The notes under the pieces: generated by a model
Database searches by the model: none
What the model saw: the letters and a program-made list of their open reading frames with translations, nothing else
Told to the model about the DNA's origin: nothing
Position numbers and translations under genes: made by a program
Source of the DNA: Ascidiaceihabitans sp029251465
GTDB taxonomy: Bacteria > Pseudomonadota > Alphaproteobacteria > Rhodobacterales > Rhodobacteraceae
NCBI RefSeq assembly: GCF_042932805.1
Contig: NZ_CP170633.1
Span: 1,488,001-1,552,000 of the forward strand
Length of the DNA stretch: 64,000 nucleotides
Reading direction: 5' to 3'
Shown: one piece after another, positions 1 through 8,851 of the stretch
Position numbering within the stretch: position 1 is the first letter of the stretch
How the letters are laid out: the number at the start of each line of letters is the position of its first letter

Positions 1-2
1 TG

Positions 3-347
3 GGTGACGGCGCGTACAGCTATGCCGCGTCAAAGGCTGCGGTGCACCAGATCACCAAGATCATGGCCAAGGAATTGGCGGGCCACCACGTCACCGTGAA
101 CGCGCTTGCGCCAGGGCCGTTCGTGTCCAAAATGACTGCATTTGCCACAGCAGATGAAGGCATGCGCGAGAAAGTTGGCCACGACGTGCCGTTGGGCCGT
201 GTCGGCCGCGACGAGGACATCGCAGGCTGCATGCAATTCTTGTGCGGCAAGGGCGGCAGTTTTTTAACCGGTGCGATTTTACCGGTGTCGGGCGGCATTC
301 AAGTCATGTCAGGACCCAACCTGTTTCGCGCCGCGTTGGAGGGATAG
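3..347 (+). CDS. SDR family oxidoreductase, C-terminal part (5' end outside window)
   Basis: The reading frame is open from the first bases, so the gene starts upstream. The 114 visible residues hold the C-terminal half of a classical short-chain dehydrogenase: the catalytic Tyr-x-x-x-Lys (YAASK) near visible residues 7-11, the substrate-loop start NALAPGP, and the C-terminal sequence FLTGAILPVSGG that normally closes the NAD(P)-binding fold. The NAD-binding N-terminus and catalytic Ser cannot be seen. It ends 3 bp before the next SDR gene and is probably cotranscribed with it. The context suggests a role in acyl-CoA or 3-oxoacyl metabolism; the substrate cannot be read from sequence. Confidence 0.9.
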   Translation, partial: GDGAYSYAASKAAVHQITKIMAKELAGHHVTVNALAPGPFVSKMTAFATADEGMREKVGHDVPLGRVGRDEDIAGCMQFLCGKGGSFLTGAILPVSGGIQVMSGPNLFRAALEG

Positions 348-350
348 CAG

Positions 351-1268
351 ATGATCCGTTTTGACGATCAGGTCGCAATTGTCACCGGTGCCGGAGTAGG
401 CCTTGGGCGCTGTCATGCGCTGGGGTTGGCGGCACGCGGCGCGAAGGTTGTGATCAACGATTTGGGTGTCAGCACGCAGGGTACATCCACTGGATCAGAT
501 GCCGCGCAATCGGTTGTGGCAGAGATCATAGCGATGGGCGGGCAGGCGATGGCGCATGGCGCTGATGTGTCTGATGCCGACCAAGTTGCTGATATGGTTT
601 CCAAAACAATGGAACGCTTTGGCCGGATCGACATTTTGGTCAACAACGCCGGCATCTTGCTGGACAAGACGTTTGCCAAAATGACCATGGCCGATTTTCG
701 CAAAGTGATCGACGTGCATCTGATTGGTTCAGCCAATTGCGCCCACGCCGTCTGGCCGATTATGCGCGAACAGAAATACGGGCGCATCGTGCTGACGTCG
801 TCGGGTTCGGGGCTTTATGGCAACTTTGGTCAGTCCAACTACGGGGCGGCCAAGGCGGCGATGATGGGCCTGATGAACGTCCTGCATATCGAGGGTGCGC
901 GCGACGATATTCGCGTCAACACGCTTGCGCCTACCGCGGCCACACGCATGACCGAAGAATTGCTACCGCCCGAAGCGTTGGAGGTTCTGAAACCGGAAAC
1001 CATCACGCCGGGGTTGCTGTATTTGGTGTCCAAAGACGCGCCCTCTAAAACCATTCTGAGTGCCGGGGCAGGGACGTTTGCCCAGACCCGCGTGTATGAA
1101 ACCCAAGGCGTGTTGATCGATGGCGACATCACCCCCGAAGCGATCGCCGCACACTGGGAACAGATCACCGACCCAACCAATCAAGAAGAGATGCAAGACG
1201 CGTTCTCGCAGACCCGGAAATACGCCAAACGTGCCGCTGAGGCGCGCAACATTAATCTGGACTGGTAA
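351..1268 (+). CDS. SDR, peroxisomal-MFE2-like (3R)-hydroxyacyl-CoA dehydrogenase type
   Basis: 305 residues. The NAD-binding motif TGAGVGLG is at residues 12-19, NNAG at 98-101, and the catalytic triad is Ser151, Tyr164, Lys168 (NYGAAK). The N-terminal start (FDDQVAIVTGAG) and the insertion after beta-2 resemble the dehydrogenase domain of multifunctional enzyme type 2 (HSD17B4), which oxidises (3R)-hydroxyacyl-CoA. The C-terminus is longer than in 250-residue SDRs, as in that family, but there is no hydratase domain. GAGGGA precedes the ATG. It lies between an SDR and a thiolase gene on the same strand, so a beta-oxidation-type step is likely. Exact substrate is inferred. Confidence 0.85.
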   Translation: MIRFDDQVAIVTGAGVGLGRCHALGLAARGAKVVINDLGVSTQGTSTGSDAAQSVVAEIIAMGGQAMAHGADVSDADQVADMVSKTMERFGRIDILVNNAGILLDKTFAKMTMADFRKVIDVHLIGSANCAHAVWPIMREQKYGRIVLTSSGSGLYGNFGQSNYGAAKAAMMGLMNVLHIEGARDDIRVNTLAPTAATRMTEELLPPEALEVLKPETITPGLLYLVSKDAPSKTILSAGAGTFAQTRVYETQGVLIDGDITPEAIAAHWEQITDPTNQEEMQDAFSQTRKYAKRAAEARNINLDW

Positions 1269-1309
1269 CGCCGGTTCGCTCGTTAAAAACAATCAAAGGA
1301 ATACATCCC

Positions 1310-2506
1310 ATGCGTGACGCAGTCATCGTTTCAACCGCCCGCACCCCAATTGGCAAAGCTTATCGTGGGGCGTTTAACGCGACCACGCCGCAAGCATTGG
1401 CAGCGCATGCCATCGAAAATGCAGTTGCACGCGCAGGTATTGACGGTTCTGAAATCAGCGACGTTGTTTTGGGGGCGGCGTTGCAGCAGGGCCATTCCGG
1501 TGGCAACATCGCCCGCCAAGCGGCCATTCGTGCAGGCCTGCCAGTGACGGTTGCGGGCATGTCACTGGATCGTCAATGCGCCTCAGGTATGATGGCGATT
1601 GCGACTGCGGCCAAGCAGGTCGTGATGGATGGCATGGACGTTGTGATTGGCGGCGGTGTCGAAAGCATTTCCATGGTGCAAACCCAAGAAATGCGTGTGG
1701 GTGCAGATGGTTGGTTGAAAAAGAACAAGCCCGAAATCTACATGACGATGCTGGAAACCGCCGAGAACGTGGCTGAGCGTTTCAACATTTCGCGCGAGCA
1801 GCAAGACGCATACGCCGCGCAATCCCAAGAGCGCACGCATCAAGCCCAAGAAGCCGGCAAGTTCGATGATGAAATCGTCGCGATGACCACCACGATGATG
1901 ATCCAGAACAAAGAAACCAAGGAAATCACCAGCCACGAGGTGACTTTGGGCAAAGACGAAGGCAACCGTCCGGGCACCTCTGCCGAGAGCCTCGCAGGTC
2001 TGAAACCTGTGTTCGCAAACGGCATGAACCTGGCTGAGGGCAAATTCATCACGGCGGGCAACGCGTCGCAATTGTCTGATGGCGCCTCGGCTGCGGTGGT
2101 CATGGAGGCATCCGTAGCTGAGAAAAAAGGCCTTGAGCCTTTGGGCCGCTACGTCGGTGTGATGGCCGCAGGCTGCGAGCCGGACGAAATGGGCATCGGC
2201 CCGATCTACGCCGTGCCAAAACTGCTTGAGGCGCATGGTTTGAAAATGGACGACATCGGTCTGTGGGAATTGAACGAAGCCTTCGCGAGCCAAGTTCTGG
2301 CCTCGCGCGATCACCTCGGGATCCCTGATGAAATCCTGAACGTGAACGGCGGCGCGATATCCATCGGTCACCCCTACGGCATGTCGGGTGCGCGCATGGT
2401 TGGCCACGCGTTAATCGAAGGCAAACGCCGCGGTGCGAAATACGTGGTCTGCACCATGTGCATCGGCGGTGGCATGGGCGGCGCGGGTCTGTTCGAAGTC
2501 CTGTAA
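1310..2506 (+). CDS. thiolase family acetyl-CoA acyltransferase
   Basis: 398 residues, the usual thiolase length. Nucleophilic Cys90 lies in DRQCASG; His354 lies in GHPYGMSGAR, and a second Cys near 384 in CTMCIGGGMGG. These are the three catalytic elements of degradative and biosynthetic thiolases, which cleave 3-oxoacyl-CoA with CoA or run the reverse condensation. AAAGGA precedes the ATG. The gene follows an SDR of the hydroxyacyl-CoA type and is followed by a hairpin (2526-2548). Together with the hydratase and dehydrogenase genes at 21-23 kb it would close a beta-oxidation spiral. Chain-length preference is unknown. Confidence 0.95.
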   Translation: MRDAVIVSTARTPIGKAYRGAFNATTPQALAAHAIENAVARAGIDGSEISDVVLGAALQQGHSGGNIARQAAIRAGLPVTVAGMSLDRQCASGMMAIATAAKQVVMDGMDVVIGGGVESISMVQTQEMRVGADGWLKKNKPEIYMTMLETAENVAERFNISREQQDAYAAQSQERTHQAQEAGKFDDEIVAMTTTMMIQNKETKEITSHEVTLGKDEGNRPGTSAESLAGLKPVFANGMNLAEGKFITAGNASQLSDGASAAVVMEASVAEKKGLEPLGRYVGVMAAGCEPDEMGIGPIYAVPKLLEAHGLKMDDIGLWELNEAFASQVLASRDHLGIPDEILNVNGGAISIGHPYGMSGARMVGHALIEGKRRGAKYVVCTMCIGGGMGGAGLFEVL

Positions 2507-2525
2507 ACCTTGTTTGCGAACAAAA

Positions 2526-2548
2526 GAGGCGGGTTCGGTGCCCGCCTC
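2526..2548 (+). terminator. GC-rich hairpin after thiolase gene
   Basis: A perfect 8-bp stem (GAGGCGGG / CCCGCCTC) with a 7-nt loop sits 19 bp after the thiolase stop. There is no clear T-tract, so it may be an mRNA-stabilising or partial-termination hairpin rather than a full terminator; the next gene continues on the same strand. Confidence 0.5.
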
Positions 2549-2578
2549 AACATTTCCTCCCTTGATAAGGTTTCATTT

Positions 2579-3571
2579 ATGCCGCGTGACGACTCTCATT
2601 TGCCAAAGGCTTTGCAAGGGCTGCGGGTGCCCATGGTGGCCTCGCCGTTGTTCATCATTTCGGTGCCAGAACTGGTGATCGCGCAGTGCAAGGCGGGCAT
2701 TGTCGGATCATTCCCGGCGCTGAATGCACGTGAAGGCGAGGGCGAACATCCTTTGCTCGACACGTGGTTGACGCAAATCAAAGAAGAGTTGGATCGCTAC
2801 AATCAGGCCAACCCTGACACGCCGGCAGCACCCTATGCCGTTAACCAAATTGTGCATCGCTCAAACGCGCGGCTGGAACGGGATTTGGACATTTGCGTGA
2901 AACACGAAGTACCGATCTGGATCACCTCGCTGGGTGCGCGCGTCGACGTGAACGAGGCTGCACATTCTTGCGGCGGGATCACCTTGCATGACGTGATCAA
3001 CAACCGTTTTGCCAAGAAAGCGATTGAAAAGGGGGCTGACGGTTTGGTCGCTGTCGCCGCTGGTGCCGGTGGGCACGCGGGGCAACAATCGCCGTTCGCA
3101 TTGGTGCGTGAAATCCGCGAATGGTTTGACGGGCCGCTGCTGTTGTCCGGTGCGATTGCCACAGGTGAATCGCTGCTGGCCGCGCGCGCGATGGGGGCCG
3201 ATTTAGGTTATACAGGCACGCCGTTTATTGCGACGGACGAAGCCAACGCACAACAAGAATACAAAGACATGATCGTTGATTCCGGTGCCGATGACATCGT
3301 CTATTCATCTTTGTTTACAGGGGTTTGGGGCAACTACCTGCGCGGCTCGGTTGAGGCTGCGGGGATGGATCCTGACAATTTGCCTGAGGCGGACAGCAAA
3401 TCGATGGATTTCGGTAGCGGTTCCAGCAAACCCAAAGCGTGGAAAACAATCTGGGGCTCTGGCCAAGGCATTGGCGCTGTAAAATCCGTCGGACCCGCAG
3501 CAAAAATCGTCGAACGCATGGGGGCTGAATACAAGGCTGCCGGGGCCAAATTGGCTGCGGAATTTAGCTGA
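2579..3571 (+). CDS. nitronate monooxygenase / 2-nitropropane dioxygenase family
   Basis: 330 residues from the ATG chosen here, which has AAGG 10 bp upstream. A TTG 69 bp earlier lies before the hairpin and is less likely. The fold is an FMN-dependent TIM barrel: the glycine-rich segment AAGAGGHAG carries His166, the position of the class I catalytic base, followed by the FMN phosphate-binding elements SGAIATG and GADLGYTGT. Family members oxidise alkyl nitronates to carbonyl compounds and nitrite; several act within fatty-acid-type clusters with unknown substrates. Its 1-bp overlap (TGATG) with the phosphatase gene indicates coupled translation. Confidence 0.9.
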   Translation: MPRDDSHLPKALQGLRVPMVASPLFIISVPELVIAQCKAGIVGSFPALNAREGEGEHPLLDTWLTQIKEELDRYNQANPDTPAAPYAVNQIVHRSNARLERDLDICVKHEVPIWITSLGARVDVNEAAHSCGGITLHDVINNRFAKKAIEKGADGLVAVAAGAGGHAGQQSPFALVREIREWFDGPLLLSGAIATGESLLAARAMGADLGYTGTPFIATDEANAQQEYKDMIVDSGADDIVYSSLFTGVWGNYLRGSVEAAGMDPDNLPEADSKSMDFGSGSSKPKAWKTIWGSGQGIGAVKSVGPAAKIVERMGAEYKAAGAKLAAEFS

Positions 3572-4221
3572 TGGCAGAGCTGATCGTTGTGCGTCACGGG
3601 CAGGCGGCTTTTGGGCAGGCAAATTATGACCAACTGTCTGACGTGGGGCATCAACAGGCCAAACTGGCGGGGCAAGCACTGGCCGAAATGGGCTGGGTGC
3701 CGGACCGGATTATCACCGGTACGCTAGAACGACAGCGCGACACGATGACCTCGATGGGGTTCGATCAAACCCGCGAAGAACACAGCGGTTTTAACGAATA
3801 TGACTTTCACGACCTGCTGCACGCGCGCTTTGATGGGGCTGTGCCTGATCTGGTTTTGGGCGATCGTAAAACCCATTTTCGAACGTTGCGCGAAACGGTT
3901 TTGGAATGGCAGGACGGCGGTTTAGCAAAGGCCGCGGAATCGTGGGTTGATTTTGAAAACCGAACTGCTGCTGCGCTAAAATTCGCGATCGAAACCGACG
4001 CGCGCCGCGTTTTGGTTGTGTCGTCTGGCGGGGTGATCGGGCAGTTGGTTGCCTCGACCGTGTCGGCACCGGCGCGGATGATGATGGAGCTGAACCTGCA
4101 AGTGAAAAATGCGTCCATCACCAAATTTATCTTTTCCAAGAACCGCGTTTTTCTGCAAGGGTTCAACGCAACACCGCATTTGGATGCCACAGACACCGCG
4201 CATCTGATGACCTACAGCTGA
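3571..4221 (+). CDS. histidine phosphatase family protein
   Basis: 216 residues. The N-terminal RHG motif (VVRHGQAAFG, His9) is the phospho-acceptor of the phosphoglycerate mutase/acid phosphatase superfamily; the second catalytic His does not stand out in the C-terminal half and the VSSGGVIGQL segment takes the place of the usual VSHGG, so Ser replaces that His. Activity is therefore uncertain. It overlaps the upstream monooxygenase gene by 1 bp and precedes a kinase-fold gene by 12 bp. A phosphatase next to a kinase acting on a small metabolite is a notable pairing; the substrate is unknown. Confidence 0.85.
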   Translation: MAELIVVRHGQAAFGQANYDQLSDVGHQQAKLAGQALAEMGWVPDRIITGTLERQRDTMTSMGFDQTREEHSGFNEYDFHDLLHARFDGAVPDLVLGDRKTHFRTLRETVLEWQDGGLAKAAESWVDFENRTAAALKFAIETDARRVLVVSSGGVIGQLVASTVSAPARMMMELNLQVKNASITKFIFSKNRVFLQGFNATPHLDATDTAHLMTYS

Positions 4222-4233
4222 TCGGAGCCAGCC

Positions 4234-5262
4234 ATGAGCGATACACAAACACTCGATCTGGATGTTGTAGGGGCATATTTGTCTGAAAATTTGCCTGGAT
4301 TTGAAGGCCCGATTGAGCTGACAAAGTTCCAAACCGGCCAATCAAATCCGACGTTTTTACTGGCAACGCCCAGCCACAATTACGTGCTGCGCCGCAAACC
4401 ACCGGGGCAATTGTTGAAATCTGCCCATGCGGTGGATCGTGAATTTCGCGTGCAAAAGGCGCTGTTCGACACCGATGTGCCGGTGTCTCAGATGCATCTT
4501 TTGTGCGAAGACGCGAGCGTTATTGGTTCTGATTTCTACATCATGGATCACGTTGATGGTCGCAATTTCAACGAGCCGACCTTGGATGATCTTACCAAGG
4601 CAGATCGCGGGGCGGTAACGGCTGACATGAACCGGGTTTTGGCCGCGCTGCATGACGTCGATATCGACGCGGTTGGCCTGTCTGACTATGGCCCGCCCGG
4701 CAACTACTATGAACGCCAAATCGGGCGTTGGACCAAGCAATACCGCGCCGCAGAAACCGTTGACGTGCCTGCGATGAACAAGCTGATCGATGCGATGGCC
4801 GCGAATGTTCCGGCCGAAGACGGGCAGCGTACGCTGGTGCATGGTGACTACCGCATCGACAATATGATGTTTGAGCGTGAAGGTACAAATTGCCTCGCCG
4901 TTCTGGATTGGGAACTGTCGACCATCGGGCACCCTTATGCGGATCTGGCCGCCGTTATCATGCAATGGCAAATGCCGGCAGGTGGCGAAGGTCGTGGGAT
5001 GGGCGGCGTTGATCGTGCAGCCATGGGCCTGCCGTCTGATCAGGATTTTGTGGCCGAATATTGCCAACGTCGCGGCATCAAAGGCATTGATAACTTTGGA
5101 TTCTATGTGGCGTTCTGCTTTTTCCGTATGACCGGAATTATCCAAGGCGTGCTTAAACGCGCACTGGATGGCAACGCGTCAAACCCGGAACGCGCGATCC
5201 AGATGGGGCAGTATGTTCCGGTGTTTGCGAACCACGGGCTCAAGGCGCTGGAGCATGGTTAA
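4234..5262 (+). CDS. APH-fold kinase, ACAD10/11 N-domain-like (LvaA/FadE36-like)
   Basis: 342 residues with the aminoglycoside-phosphotransferase/choline-kinase fold. Visible are the nucleotide-binding start GQSNPTF (35-41), the conserved VLRRKPPG (51-58), HGDYRIDN (203-210, catalytic Asp205) and LDWELSTIGHP (224-234, metal-binding Asp). The match to the N-terminal kinase domain of animal ACAD11 is close and extended in my recollection. In Pseudomonas LvaA and in ACAD10/11 such domains phosphorylate the 4-hydroxyl of 4-hydroxyacyl-CoA. GGAG precedes the ATG; the iclR gene follows after 3 bp. The matching dehydrogenase domain is encoded at 19987-21294. Activity is inferred. Confidence 0.9.
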   Translation: MSDTQTLDLDVVGAYLSENLPGFEGPIELTKFQTGQSNPTFLLATPSHNYVLRRKPPGQLLKSAHAVDREFRVQKALFDTDVPVSQMHLLCEDASVIGSDFYIMDHVDGRNFNEPTLDDLTKADRGAVTADMNRVLAALHDVDIDAVGLSDYGPPGNYYERQIGRWTKQYRAAETVDVPAMNKLIDAMAANVPAEDGQRTLVHGDYRIDNMMFEREGTNCLAVLDWELSTIGHPYADLAAVIMQWQMPAGGEGRGMGGVDRAAMGLPSDQDFVAEYCQRRGIKGIDNFGFYVAFCFFRMTGIIQGVLKRALDGNASNPERAIQMGQYVPVFANHGLKALEHG

Positions 5263-5265
5263 CTC

Positions 5266-6066
5266 ATGAACGATATCGACCTCACAGGCGCTGCGGCGGA
5301 TGATGAAAAAGATCGTAACTTCATCACGGCGCTGGCGCGTGGGCTGGATTTGTTGCGCTGTTTCAAAATGGGTGAGGTCGCTCTGACCAATCAGGATTTT
5401 GCGCAACGCACCGGGTTGCCGAAACCAACAGTGTCGCGGCTAACACATACGCTTTGTGTGCTGGAATATTTGATTTTGGATGCGCGCACCGGAACGTATC
5501 ATCTGGGGCCGGGGGTTTTGAAGCTTGGCTTTGGCGTGTTGGCAGGCATGGACATGGGGGACCGGGCACGGGATGTGATGCGCGCGCTTAGTCGTGGTCC
5601 GAACACCTATATCACCGTGGCTTTGGGCGAGCGGCATCAATCGGACGTGGTTTATGTCGGTGTTGAACGTTCGTTGGAAAACGTGTCGCTGTCTCTGTCA
5701 GTCGGGGCCCGCTTGCCGGTGTTTCATTCGGCGATTGGGCGTGCGATTTTGGTTGGCATGCGCGAAGACGACCGCGACGCAATTTTTGCGGATGCTGCAC
5801 GCGACGACAAAGACGGCGACACCACACGACGTCGCGAATTTGCAACCGCATTGGCGGAATACGAAAGCGTCGGCTATTGCTCTAGTTGGGGGGAATGGCG
5901 CGCGGATGTGAACGGCATCGCAGTGCCTGTGCAATCCCTCGGCGGCAGTCGCGTGTTTGGATTAAACGTTGGCGGCCCGTCATTTCACGTCAAGAAAAAG
6001 CAACTGGTCGGCACATATGCCAAGCTGTTGATTGACGCGGCCCAAAGCATTTCAGCGCGGTCCTAG
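5266..6066 (+). CDS. IclR family transcriptional regulator
   Basis: 266 residues. An N-terminal winged helix-turn-helix (about 20-80, with RTGLPKPTVSRLTHTL as the recognition region) is followed by the IclR effector-binding domain (about 90-260; GRAILVGM and the closing VNGIAVPVQ segment). It is the last gene of the upstream run and faces the transporter operon beginning at 6561, so it is the obvious candidate regulator of the catabolic island, possibly sensing a carboxylate or CoA-derived intermediate. The effector cannot be deduced. Confidence 0.95.
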   Translation: MNDIDLTGAAADDEKDRNFITALARGLDLLRCFKMGEVALTNQDFAQRTGLPKPTVSRLTHTLCVLEYLILDARTGTYHLGPGVLKLGFGVLAGMDMGDRARDVMRALSRGPNTYITVALGERHQSDVVYVGVERSLENVSLSLSVGARLPVFHSAIGRAILVGMREDDRDAIFADAARDDKDGDTTRRREFATALAEYESVGYCSSWGEWRADVNGIAVPVQSLGGSRVFGLNVGGPSFHVKKKQLVGTYAKLLIDAAQSISARS

Positions 6067-6560
6067 GCGTCTTAAATCCGGTGGTCTTGCAGAACACTTT
6101 TGCAGTGAGAGGAATCGCTTGATCAAACGAAACGCAATTTCGCTACGCGGATTAGGAAGACGTCGCGTCGCTGAAAATGCCCTTGCGTCACTTTTTTCCA
6201 TTTTTAAAGGTCGATGTAATCATTTGCGGCGCGGGAATGGTTTGCGTACGCTTGGTGACACTGGCGGTTATCAGTTGCATTCACGAGGTATGCGTTAATT
6301 TTTGAATTTTATATTTAACAATTTCAATCACCTGATGATCATACTTAATGTCAATACCTGCAAAAATGCTCTGAGGTACTCGTTATGAGTGCTGGCAACA
6401 AGTGCCTAAAAAGTGATCGTTTCGCCTTGATAACAGGCGATGTTGATCGCGACCCTTATGCTTGACTTATATCCCATCTGTGCGAGCCTGCTCAACATAC
6501 CGACACCACTGCAAATGTACTTTGAGACATGTCGGAAAGATGTTCTAGGGAGGAACAAAT
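6067..6560 (+). other. intergenic region upstream of transporter operon
   Basis: 494 bp without a convincing gene. It becomes AT-rich between about 6290 and 6360. It holds a dyad CGAAA-N5-TTTCG (6128-6142), a TTGCGTCAC element (6183-6191) that recurs exactly at 13600-13608, and a possible sigma70 promoter (6443-6472). A long leader before the solute-binding-protein gene is typical for a regulated operon. Confidence 0.6.
6443..6472 (+). promoter_or_regulatory. candidate sigma70 promoter for the first liv-type operon
   Basis: TTGATC (6443-6448) and TTATAT (6467-6472) are separated by 18 bp, about 90 bp before the start codon at 6561. The match to consensus is only moderate, and no experimental support is available. 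Confidence 0.3.
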
Positions 6561-7805
6561 ATGCGTAAATCCATGAAGCTCGGCTTGGGCGCTGTACTGG
6601 CACTGACTGTCAGCTCTGCCGCTGTCACCGCCGACACAATCAAAGTTGCCTTTATCGATCCACTGTCTGGCCCGTTTGCCAGCACCGGCACCAACGGTCT
6701 GCACCAATTTGAATTCGCGGCCGACTACATGATCAACCAAAACGGTGGCGTCCTTGAGGGCGACATGTTCGAAGTTGTTGGTTTCGACAACAAGATCAGC
6801 CCGAAAGAGTCGCTGATCCAGCTGCAAGTCGCAATTGACCAAGGCATCCGTTTCATCGCGCAAGGCAACTCTTCTGGTGTTGCGAACGCGATCACCGAAG
6901 CGGTCAACAAGCACAACAAACGCAACCCTGACGACCGCGTTCTGTTCTTGAACTACGCAGCGGTTGATCCAGCCCTGACAAACGACAAGTGCAACTTCTG
7001 GCACTTCCGCTTTGACGCCAACGCCGACATCAAAATGGACGCGCTGACAGACGTTATGGCAGCGGACGAGAGCATCAAAAAAGTCTACGTTATCGGTCAG
7101 GACTATTCCTTTGGTAAGGCTGTTGCGGCGGCTGCGGTTGCAAACCTGACGGCCAAACGCCCTGACATCGAAATCGTCGGCAACGAATTGCACCCGATCG
7201 GCAAAGTAAAAGACTTTACCCCGTATTCACGCAAAATCGTTGCCTCCGGCGCGGACGCTGTGATCACTGGCAACTGGGGCTCCGACATGTTGGGTCTTGG
7301 CAAATCCGTGATTGAAAACGGCTATACTGGCCCGATTTACACGTATTATGCGGCTGGCTCCGGTATCACCGGTGCATTTGGCGAAACCGGCAAAGGCGTG
7401 ATCCGTCTGGTTGGCGAAGGTCAAATCAACCCGCCAGTGTCTGACGCGGCAAGCGACTACTACAACGCGTTCAAGGTGAAATTCCCGGACGGCAACGTTG
7501 ACCAGCCGCGCATTTCCAACGTGATCGGTATGTTGGCACAAGCCATCAATGCAGCCGGCACCGCGGATGATGTTGTTGCAATCGCAACGGCACTTGAGGG
7601 CATGGAATACGACGGCATCTTCGGCTCCAAGATCTTTATGCGTCCGAACGATCACCAAGCGATCCAGGATGTTCACATCTCGGCGCACACAAACGAAGGT
7701 GTGACATTCACGTATGACGGATCTGACTACGGCACAGTCACTGAAACAACAGTTTCAATGGCCGCCATGGACAGCACGTCAACCTGCGACATGCAGCGCC
7801 CATAA
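6561..7805 (+). CDS. branched-chain amino-acid-type ABC transporter substrate-binding protein
   Basis: 414 residues. A Sec signal peptide (MRK, hydrophobic 8-20, cleavage near AVTA-DT at 24/25) leads to a type I periplasmic binding fold starting DTIKVAFIDPLSGPFAS, typical of the LivJ/LivK (HAAT) family. A strong Shine-Dalgarno (GGGAGGA) precedes the ATG. It heads an operon with two permeases and two ATPases. HAAT binding proteins take branched amino acids but also aromatic acids, amides and short carboxylates. With acyl-CoA catabolic genes on both sides, a carboxylic acid substrate is more likely here than leucine; that is inference. Confidence 0.92.
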   Translation: MRKSMKLGLGAVLALTVSSAAVTADTIKVAFIDPLSGPFASTGTNGLHQFEFAADYMINQNGGVLEGDMFEVVGFDNKISPKESLIQLQVAIDQGIRFIAQGNSSGVANAITEAVNKHNKRNPDDRVLFLNYAAVDPALTNDKCNFWHFRFDANADIKMDALTDVMAADESIKKVYVIGQDYSFGKAVAAAAVANLTAKRPDIEIVGNELHPIGKVKDFTPYSRKIVASGADAVITGNWGSDMLGLGKSVIENGYTGPIYTYYAAGSGITGAFGETGKGVIRLVGEGQINPPVSDAASDYYNAFKVKFPDGNVDQPRISNVIGMLAQAINAAGTADDVVAIATALEGMEYDGIFGSKIFMRPNDHQAIQDVHISAHTNEGVTFTYDGSDYGTVTETTVSMAAMDSTSTCDMQRP

Positions 7806-7820
7806 GGGATCGCTCATACG

Positions 7821-7848
7821 CGCCTGTCCCGCTGATGCGGGGCGGGCG
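7821..7848 (+). terminator. hairpin between binding-protein and permease genes
   Basis: A 12-bp GC-rich stem containing two G-U pairs with loop TGAT lies 15 bp after the binding-protein stop, followed by TTTCTAACTTTA. Such elements often protect or partly terminate the transcript so that the binding protein is made in excess over the membrane components. Confidence 0.6.
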
Positions 7849-7894
7849 TTTCTAACTTTACCACCGAAACATCGCCAAAAATCTTGGGGGACAG

Positions 7895-8851
7895 ATGGAA
7901 CTCGTACTCGTCAATCTAATCGACGGGCTGGTGACTGGACTGCTGTTGTTTATGCTTTCCGCCGGCCTGACGCTGATTTTCTCCATGATGGGCGTTTTGA
8001 ACTTCGCTCATGCCAGCTTTTACATGCTTGGGGCGTATTTCGCCTTTCAGATCAGCCTTGCGCTGGGGTTCTGGATGGGGCTGCTGATCGCGCCGATCAT
8101 TGTTGGTGTCCTTGGGGCAGGGGTTGAGCGATACGGGCTACGCCGTGTGCATCAATACGGTCACGTGCCCGAGCTGATCTTTACCTTTGGCCTCGCGCTG
8201 CTGATCGAAGAACTGGTGCAGTTCCTCTGGGGTAAGAACCAGATGGCCTACAATATTCCGGATGTGCTGAATTTCACAGCCTTCGCAATCGCGGGCAATT
8301 CCATTCCTGCATACAAGATTTTCATGATCTTCATCTCGGTCGCGATCTTTATCGGGCTGTTGTATGTGCTGACGCGCACCCGTGTCGGCATGATCATCCA
8401 AGCTGCGTTGAACTATCCCAAAACGGTTGAGGCCTTGGGCCACAATGTACCACTGATTTTCATGGGCGTCTTTGGGGTTGGCACAGCGCTGGCCGGTGTC
8501 GCCGGAGTGATCGCGGGGCCAGTGCTGGGCACGTTCCCGGGCATGGCATTTGTGCTGGGATCTATTGTGTTTGTGACAATCGTGATCGGTGGCCTTGGAT
8601 CACTTTGGGGCGCCTTGGTCGCGTCACTGCTGATTGGCTGGATCACGACATTTGCCAAATCCTACAACCTGGCCATGTCCGACGTTCTGAACGCGATCGG
8701 CATTGCCACACCGGAAAACCTTGCCGATAATGTTTTCAGAGACCTCTGGACCGTCACAAGCCCGCAAATCGCGGATATTTTGCCCTACATCCTGATGGTC
8801 CTGATCCTGATTTTCCGCCCTTACGGCCTATTGGGGAACCGTGACGCATGA
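7895..8851 (+). CDS. branched-chain amino-acid-type ABC transporter permease, LivH class
   Basis: 318 residues with about eight hydrophobic segments. It starts MELVLVNLIDGLVTGLLLFMLSAG and contains the LivH hallmark MGVLNFAHASFYMLGAY (about 31-47), with the coupling-loop sequence GALVASLLIGWI late in the protein. It forms one half of the inner-membrane channel with the following LivM-type protein. GGGGGA precedes the ATG, and its stop overlaps the next start (ATGA). Confidence 0.93.
   Translation: MELVLVNLIDGLVTGLLLFMLSAGLTLIFSMMGVLNFAHASFYMLGAYFAFQISLALGFWMGLLIAPIIVGVLGAGVERYGLRRVHQYGHVPELIFTFGLALLIEELVQFLWGKNQMAYNIPDVLNFTAFAIAGNSIPAYKIFMIFISVAIFIGLLYVLTRTRVGMIIQAALNYPKTVEALGHNVPLIFMGVFGVGTALAGVAGVIAGPVLGTFPGMAFVLGSIVFVTIVIGGLGSLWGALVASLLIGWITTFAKSYNLAMSDVLNAIGIATPENLADNVFRDLWTVTSPQIADILPYILMVLILIFRPYGLLGNRDA

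Noticed and set aside
1583..2407. Minus-strand open frame opposite the thiolase gene
   Set aside because: His- and Arg-rich shadow with no domain; thiolase active-site residues on the plus strand are all present.
6032..6298. Short plus-strand open frame after the IclR gene
   Set aside because: Overlaps the IclR end, has no Shine-Dalgarno and no recognisable sequence.
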